DNA of 50,476 bases from Tritrichomonas foetus (lineage: Eukaryota > Parabasalia > Tritrichomonadida > Tritrichomonadidae). The notes beneath the pieces were generated by a model. That model saw only the letters and a program-made list of their open reading frames with translations. It was not told the DNA's origin and ran no database searches. A program made the translations under genes and the position numbers. Shown here one piece after another: positions 45,141-50,476 of the stretch. The stretch is from positions 1 through 50,476 of the forward strand of contig MLAK01000697.1 in NCBI GenBank assembly GCA_001839685.1. Reading direction: 5' to 3'. The first letter of the stretch is position 1. The number at the start of each line of letters is the position of its first letter.

Positions 45141-45880
45141 TTAAGGGNGTTGTCTAACCGCCAAAAAAAAGTGCGCATAAAATCCTTATTATCAAAAAAA
45201 CGGAGAAGACCTCTGCGCTGATCTCTTGCAGAATAACTCACTACGAACCAAGCTTTTATATATTTATTTACCGAGTCGATCAAAATTTTACAGCTGAAAA
45301 TTAATTTTTCAAATTTCCTCAAATCGATAAATCTTAATTTTCGGCTCTATTTCGTTTTAGNATTTCCGGNNTAATTNATGNTTGTATGGATGTCAAAACA
45401 TTTGGCNCAATACTCANGGNGTTATTTTTCGTTTAAAATTTCGATTTTAAAAATAATCGCCACAACCATTTAAATTCAGTAAACGCCATGAAATAATCAC
45501 ATAACATATCCTTTCAAATTAATGTGTATCAGAAAAAGTCAACATAAAAGAAATTTCAAAAATTCGATTAATTTAACTAATAAAAATATTGTTTATTTCT
45601 AAATATTTATATGCAATAGTTCTGTTTTAGATTCTTACTTTGTCTTTTTTCTTTGTCCCTTCCTTTCTTCTTTGAGCTTTTCTTCCTTTTTTTTTAAAAT
45701 CTTCCAAGACTGATATACCCGAAGTGTTGTTTAATTATTTTACCCACTGCTAAATAAGAAGATATCCAAATTTGGGAAAGATTTTTCGGTAAAAGTTTGG
45801 TTGTACACTTCTATCATCCTTTTATTTCTTATTTTTAATTCATTTGACGATAGAATAAATTTGACAGACAACCCCCTTAA
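45141..45880. mobile_element. Putative non-autonomous DNA transposon, TTAA-flanked, 15-bp inverted ends
   Basis: The left end TTAAGGGNGTTGTCT (45141-45155) and the right end AGACAACCCCCTTAA (45866-45880) are reverse complements over 15 bases, apart from the one N. Each ends in TTAA, which could be a duplicated TTAA (piggyBac-like) or TA (Tc1/mariner-like) target site. The element is 740 bp. No intact transposase is seen; a 65-codon minus-strand frame at 45125-45322 and broken Lys/Glu-rich fragments near 45650-45780 could be remnants. All nine scattered single N bases of the window (45148, 45361-45420) fall inside it, as expected if reads from several diverged copies were merged. Confidence 0.55.
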
Positions 45881-46013
45881 TACCAACGTTAGTTTTGATA
45901 GCTAATTCAAAATTTGAAAATAAAATATCGCAAAAAATATTCAAATAAGATCGATTACTTTACTTAAAAATTTCTGTTAATCCATTCAATAAAAAATACC
46001 ATTGACTTATTCC

Positions 46014-46056
46014 TTTTTTTTTTTTTTTTTTTTTTTTTGTTGTTGTTGTTGTTGAT
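46014..46056. repeat. 25-T tract followed by GTT repeats
   Basis: A pure T run at 46014-46038 passes into (GTT)n. No gene is adjacent. It lies 134 bases outside the right end of the TTAA element. Confidence 0.85.
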
Positions 46057-46894
46057 GCATTTCTAGAAACACAAAAAGTTCTGTTGTATTGCTTTCAAAT
46101 CATTATTGAACATATTATCTTTCAGAAAAATCTTTTGAAACATGTTTATTATTTGAGTAATTTGGTTACAATGATCGTGTTGGGAGTATATTCATACATG
46201 ATAAGAATTATATATGATAAATTTTACGCATACAATATAAAACAAATTTTTCACGATTAACATTAAATTAATGAGTCTAACGAAAACTCTTCATCGGTAA
46301 ATTTCATTGATTTTTAATGTTAAATGAGTATGTTATCCACTATTTTCAGATTGTGATACATATTGCAGCAATTAGTAGTATTTCGGAATCGACTCAATTC
46401 ATTATTGTTGCATATTTCCAGGTTGAAAATGGTATATGTTTTACATTTATGTGTCATGAATCTATATGTAACATGAGGAAAGAAGACTTTGATTAAAAGT
46501 GATTTTTTAAAATGATCAATTTCATTTGTGAAAAACCTGTCAGAAAATGCTATACTTTTTCAATAGTTAAAACAATATCTTTGCGAATTTGAAATGTCAG
46601 TCAAAAATTTCCGAACCCTTTGTATTTAGAATTATTTAAATAATTATGGAGTTGATTTTTATGTGGATAAATGAGGTAACACGAGTAGAAGAAATGATTT
46701 CCGAATCTCGATCAAATTTCTTTGTGTACTATGAATTAAGGACAAATTCACTTAAATTCATTTTCATGAATTGAATTGTCATTCTCTTACCCATTTATAT
46801 ATTTCTGAGGTTATTTTTATAATTTTGTGAATTTTCCATCAAATTAATGAGAAACATTACTTTTTAATAACATATTCAAAAATGCAGAATCACT

Positions 46895-46941
46895 TATATC
46901 TTAAGATATAAAAATAATTTTTTAATCTTTCAGATTAAAAA
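46895..46941 (+). promoter_or_regulatory. Two palindromes directly upstream of the M60 gene
   Basis: TATATCTTAAGATATA (46895-46910) is a perfect 16-bp palindrome. Ten bases on, TTTTTAATCT / AGATTAAAAA (46919-46928, 46932-46941) is a hairpin with a 3-nt loop that ends 4 nt before the ATG at 46946. TCACTTA at 46890-46896 fits the initiator. Confidence 0.5.
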
Positions 46942-46945
46942 TAAA

Positions 46946-49900
46946 ATGCTATCTTTTTCTTTGACTTTCTTATTAGCATCTAGCTCTGAGTATATCAAAC
47001 CTAGTTTTGTTAAGTCAAAGTTTTTTCAACCAGGAGAAGATGTTGTTGAAAACGAATTTGTTGATGCTTTCCAAATTCTTGAAGATAATTTACCACATCC
47101 AAAATTAAAACCTATTTCTGAAGCAAATTATACTGATTATATTGATCCCAATGATTATCCATGGCCAGGTCATGAGTATAATACTACTACTTGTTCAGTC
47201 GAAAAACTCTCCCAAGAAAATAAAAGGGTAAATGATGTGTCTTATCTGGTTAATCACATGAAAGAAGAAGATTTATATTGGCATCCAGCAGCAGCAGCCC
47301 AATACTATATTACAAATGAAGAAATGGCCAAAATACCACGGGTCAAAGCTAAACTCATCATATCAGACCGATATAAAGCGCATTATTCGCCTTTCTTTGT
47401 TCCACCAGGCGAAATTGTCACCATTGAAATACCACAGGAAGCTGCAGGGAAAATGTCAGTCATTTTTAATCCGCAGACTTTTTCAATGAATATAGAAAGT
47501 CCTGAATCCAATCAACGTTATCCAAGTCTCAAAATCACAGTTAATCTTAAGGATGCTAACAATACTATTGGATATGCCATGGGTGGCATTCTCAAAATCG
47601 AGTCACATGTTTCTTTCCCTGTAGAAATGATTATTAGTGGTGTTATTGTTTGTCCACGATTTATTCTTGGTCATACCACTGATGATGAATGGGAAAAAGT
47701 GATTTCAAAGTATCCTGGACCTCTCGCTTATTTTGATACTGGTAATATTGTTGGTATTTTTCCTTCTTATCTCATTCGCGATTCGTCCAGAATGAATGAT
47801 AACCTTTTCTTTTATCGAAGCGCATATGAGATTTCCCAATCAGCAGCTAACGATCGCTATAGCGGAAATGAAGGACCACGTATTTTGAACCCATTAATGT
47901 GCAATTTTGATTCATGGGTTCCTGTTGGTGCAGCAGCTGCTTATGTTGGTGGTAATTATATTCAGTTTGAATCAAGCTGGGTTACATCGATGACAACTTG
48001 GGATTACATCCAACAAAATCCATGGGGTATAGTTCATGAAATGAATCACCATCATCAAAGCGGCTGGGGATTGAACTGGTATCCAGAACAACCTGAAATG
48101 ACGAATAATGCTTTGAACTTACTCATTTATTCTCGAACAAACGCTGCATCTGCAGCAAGAACTGAAGAAGGTGGTTTAACAATATGGGATCAATATGTTT
48201 CACCATATCAGAAGTTAAATATAAGTGACACAGATTATGGTCTTCCATTTTATTCCAATATGATTCATTTCTTTGGACCTCGACTATTCACACAATTTGT
48301 TCGTGATTCACAACAACAGCTTCATTATAGCAATGAGAAGAATGGAATTCAAGGAGCAGAACTATTACGTGCATCAAGAGTCTTCAGACGAAATATGAGA
48401 TATCACTTTAATTTCCACAAGATTTCAGATGAAAAAATTCTGGAAAAGGATCCAACAATTTTTGAACAATTAGAGAGCTTCAATTTCCAATATTTCCATC
48501 CAGTTACTAATGCATATGCATGCGGTCTGATTCATGAAGGTGAACGAGTGATAACAGCAAGACCATTCCGGATTCCACCTTTCACAAATATAATCGATTT
48601 TGTTAAAACTATGAGACATCGACCAGATACAAAATTATTTGGTGATTTTGTTTATTCTGATGCTCATTTTGAAAAAGGACGTGAAAAATTTTGGGTTCCA
48701 ATTGAAGGTTCACCTGGAAGATTTCAACATATACCAAAAGAATCTATTCAAGAAATTGAAGAAGTAATTGTTGATTATTTTGATCTCACAACAAATGAAA
48801 CAACACATGTTATTTGTCAATTTCAAGTTTCACCAAAATTTTGCACTAAAAAAGTTTATCATTATGATGCAAGTAAAATCAAAACTGTGTATGATGCTTA
48901 TAATGATCACTTAACAGCAACACCAACAGAAGTCAAATATGAAGAAGGACTTTTTTATGCAAACGAAAAATATTACCAACAACATTGGTATGCGATTGTT
49001 GAAGGCAAATTCAGTCCAGCAGAAACAGGAAAATATATCTTTTCACTTCGAGCAGATGACGCAGCTTTATTTTATATTTCTGAAGAAAAACTATTTGGAG
49101 ATACTAATCATGATCTGAAATCATTAATTAATGAACAATCTAAATATTCTGGGAGCTATTCTGAAGGTAATAACTCAAAACCAATTTTTCTTAATGCAAC
49201 GAAATTATATTTTTTTAAACTTGTAATATATAATAATCCAGACCAAAATCCAGGTCGCGGGTATGTAGGATATAGAAAATTGACATCAACTGGATTCAGT
49301 AATTTTCCAAGTAGTTGGTTACGATTTATTGATGCTACTCCACTTGAAGTGTGGAATTCACAATTTGTTCCCGATTTCCAAAATATACATGGAATGGATG
49401 AATACAAAGAACAAATTTCTCTTGTTGAAAATTTCGAAGGATGGAATACAACACAACATCCAGGTGGCTATTATGTTTTTAATACAGAGGGTTGGGCAGG
49501 CAATGACCTACCCTCTGATGTCAACACCGTTTTATTTGACGGTGATCCATATTCGGAATTTCGTGTTGGTTGGTGGGATTCCCATCCTCCACAAGCACCG
49601 CCATTTGAATTTGTAATTGATATGGGGAAGATGAGAAGTTTCAATTATGTTCGAGTTGGTCCAACGAGAAATCCTAATTCATATAATTATGTAGGAAATG
49701 TTACTCTTCGTGTAGCACCCAATAACTTCACAGTTGATGAAAATACTACTTTTGATAAAGATAATTATTCCATTTATCAAAATGAATCAATCATTTTTCA
49801 AGGTTCATATGATCCACGAATTTATGAATATTTCAATTTAAGTCATATGATGAAAGGTAGATACATTCGATTCACAGCACATGGCAATTCAGTAAATTGG

Positions 49901-50476
49901 GATTATTCGCATCGTGGCACTATTTCACTTTCATGCTTCGAAGTAGGACGATATTTCAAAGCTAGAAAAGTTTATCCAATCACAAATAAGAAATTAATAA
50001 CAAAGTCAAAAGGGTGGCAAGAAGTTACCAATGGCCTTTATTACAATGGCCGGGGTTTACAAGGAAGTTCCGGAAATGAAATTATTATTAAAACTAAGCC
50101 CGAATGGACAGAACTTGGAATCATTGGAGATTATTGGAGAGACATTGGGAAAGCCACAATTTTTGTTGATGGCATTGAAAGTGGCACCATTAACTCATCA
50201 TCTTATTCACCCTATGATTTAAATCGATTAAAATATGCATCTAAATCATACAAAAGTTTACTATTCATCACCAAATTTACAGAAATTGATAAAGAACACC
50301 ATATAAAACTCCGAGTTGATGAAGGTAATATTACTTTAGCAGGTATTCTTGTTGATGAAGAAATTAAATATATGCACTTTGATAAAGAATATCCAACACC
50401 AACACCATTACCAACACCAACACTATCACCAACACCAACACCATTACCAACACCATTGCCAACACCAACTCCATTA
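46946..50476 (+). CDS. M60-like (enhancin-type) surface metallopeptidase, 3' end beyond the window
   Basis: Open for 1,177 codons with no stop before the window edge. A short hydrophobic signal sequence (MLSFSLTFLLA) is followed by a variable N-terminal region. The M60/PF13402-like peptidase domain has the zinc motif HEMNH (H364, E365, H368) and a downstream E384 in EMTNN, fitting HExxH-(8-28)-E. A PA14-like domain lies at about 675-800 (GKFSPAETGKYIFSLRADDA), then an F5/8-type C (discoidin, CBM32-like) domain at about 850-1,005 (VLFDGDPYSEFRVGWW to ISLSCFEVG). From residue 1,150 a Thr-Pro-Leu repeat (PTPTPLPT) runs to the edge, a stalk that usually leads to a membrane anchor. Such proteins are known in host-associated microbes, trichomonads included, and are thought to cut mucin-type glycoproteins. 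Confidence 0.85.
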   Translation, partial: MLSFSLTFLLASSSEYIKPSFVKSKFFQPGEDVVENEFVDAFQILEDNLPHPKLKPISEANYTDYIDPNDYPWPGHEYNTTTCSVEKLSQENKRVNDVSYLVNHMKEEDLYWHPAAAAQYYITNEEMAKIPRVKAKLIISDRYKAHYSPFFVPPGEIVTIEIPQEAAGKMSVIFNPQTFSMNIESPESNQRYPSLKITVNLKDANNTIGYAMGGILKIESHVSFPVEMIISGVIVCPRFILGHTTDDEWEKVISKYPGPLAYFDTGNIVGIFPSYLIRDSSRMNDNLFFYRSAYEISQSAANDRYSGNEGPRILNPLMCNFDSWVPVGAAAAYVGGNYIQFESSWVTSMTTWDYIQQNPWGIVHEMNHHHQSGWGLNWYPEQPEMTNNALNLLIYSRTNAASAARTEEGGLTIWDQYVSPYQKLNISDTDYGLPFYSNMIHFFGPRLFTQFVRDSQQQLHYSNEKNGIQGAELLRASRVFRRNMRYHFNFHKISDEKILEKDPTIFEQLESFNFQYFHPVTNAYACGLIHEGERVITARPFRIPPFTNIIDFVKTMRHRPDTKLFGDFVYSDAHFEKGREKFWVPIEGSPGRFQHIPKESIQEIEEVIVDYFDLTTNETTHVICQFQVSPKFCTKKVYHYDASKIKTVYDAYNDHLTATPTEVKYEEGLFYANEKYYQQHWYAIVEGKFSPAETGKYIFSLRADDAALFYISEEKLFGDTNHDLKSLINEQSKYSGSYSEGNNSKPIFLNATKLYFFKLVIYNNPDQNPGRGYVGYRKLTSTGFSNFPSSWLRFIDATPLEVWNSQFVPDFQNIHGMDEYKEQISLVENFEGWNTTQHPGGYYVFNTEGWAGNDLPSDVNTVLFDGDPYSEFRVGWWDSHPPQAPPFEFVIDMGKMRSFNYVRVGPTRNPNSYNYVGNVTLRVAPNNFTVDENTTFDKDNYSIYQNESIIFQGSYDPRIYEYFNLSHMMKGRYIRFTAHGNSVNWDYSHRGTISLSCFEVGRYFKARKVYPITNKKLITKSKGWQEVTNGLYYNGRGLQGSSGNEIIIKTKPEWTELGIIGDYWRDIGKATIFVDGIESGTINSSSYSPYDLNRLKYASKSYKSLLFITKFTEIDKEHHIKLRVDEGNITLAGILVDEEIKYMHFDKEYPTPTPLPTPTLSPTPTPLPTPLPTPTPL
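50391..50476 (+). repeat. Coding ACACCAACACCATTA-like repeat (Thr-Pro stalk)
   Basis: Tandem CCAACACCA and CCATTACCAACA units, in frame with the M60 gene, encode (Pro-Thr-Pro-Thr/Leu)n. The repeat continues past the window edge. It is probably an O-glycosylated or extended stalk. Confidence 0.85.

Larger units (their letters stand above)
44440..46945. other. Long spacer holding an inverted-terminal element
   Basis: 2.5 kb without a convincing gene. It contains the 740-bp element at 45141-45880, nine ambiguous bases (all inside that element), a 25-T tract followed by GTT repeats at 46014-46056 and, at its right end, two palindromes ahead of the M60 gene. Confidence 0.7.

Noticed and set aside
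45125..45322. 65-codon frame as a gene
   Set aside because: It crosses the end of the TTAA element and an ambiguous base. At best it is a transposon remnant.
1..50476. Introns, tRNA and rRNA genes
   Set aside because: Long frames run without gaps, I noticed no trichomonad intron 3' motif (ACTAACACACAG), and no T-loop-like GGTTCGAATCC with a cloverleaf context was seen. A dedicated search could still find small RNAs.

Overview
The window looks like nuclear DNA of a trichomonad (Parabasalia), most likely Tritrichomonas or a close relative. The evidence: it is very AT-rich; long uninterrupted reading frames (up to about 2,700 codons) occur on both strands with no introns seen; intergenic spacers are short to moderate; homopolymer tracts are long. 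The gene content is eukaryotic: a RasGAP, a DENN protein, a Rab, a BEACH protein, an axonemal radial-spoke protein and a TRRAP-like pseudokinase. These sit beside hydrogenosome-type [2Fe-2S] ferredoxins and large surface proteins of bacterial flavour (a heparinase II/III-type lyase and an M60-like peptidase). Species is inference; no rRNA or other marker is present.

Layout. 1-957: spacer. 958-2679 (-): RasGAP-like protein. 3811-11916 (+): giant TRRAP/Tra1-like helical protein with degenerate kinase domain and FATC-like end. 11917-13358: spacer with a 15-bp tandem array interrupted by a 435-base gap. 13359-14513 (+): radial spoke protein 3. 14890-16485 (-): dymeclin/HID1-like. 16923-18215 (-): DENN protein, divergent from 18429-19193 (+), a small unknown with a faint bromodomain resemblance. 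19617-21740 (+): P-loop NTPase with acidic disordered N-terminus. 22180-25662 (-): membrane-anchored heparinase II/III-like lyase. 26323-34787 (+): one BEACH-WD40 gene broken by a -1 frameshift near 31495 and an in-frame TAG at 33441. 35735-38577: three ferredoxin genes; the last two are a tail-to-tail inverted duplication with coding sequences identical by eye. 39505-40074 (-): Rab GTPase. 40629-41783 (+): unknown helical protein. 42196-44439 (-): CARMIL-like LRR protein. 44440-46945: spacer containing a 740-bp element bounded by TTAA and 15-bp inverted ends. 46946 to the window end (+): M60-like peptidase with PA14, discoidin-like and Thr/Pro-rich segments, open at the edge.

Functional themes: membrane traffic (RasGAP, DENN, Rab, BEACH, dymeclin-like), cytoskeleton and flagella (RSP3, CARMIL-like), chromatin (TRRAP-like), hydrogenosomal electron transfer (ferredoxins) and digestion of host or bacterial glycans and mucins at the surface (lyase, M60 peptidase). 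Each gene appears to have its own promoter. A CG-containing motif, AACGATA or its complement TATCGTT (or a close variant), lies within about 120 nt upstream of roughly two thirds of the genes and resembles Myb sites known from Trichomonas vaginalis. Three of the four longest poly-T tracts lie on the sense strand shortly downstream of stop codons. No tRNA, rRNA or CRISPR array was seen.
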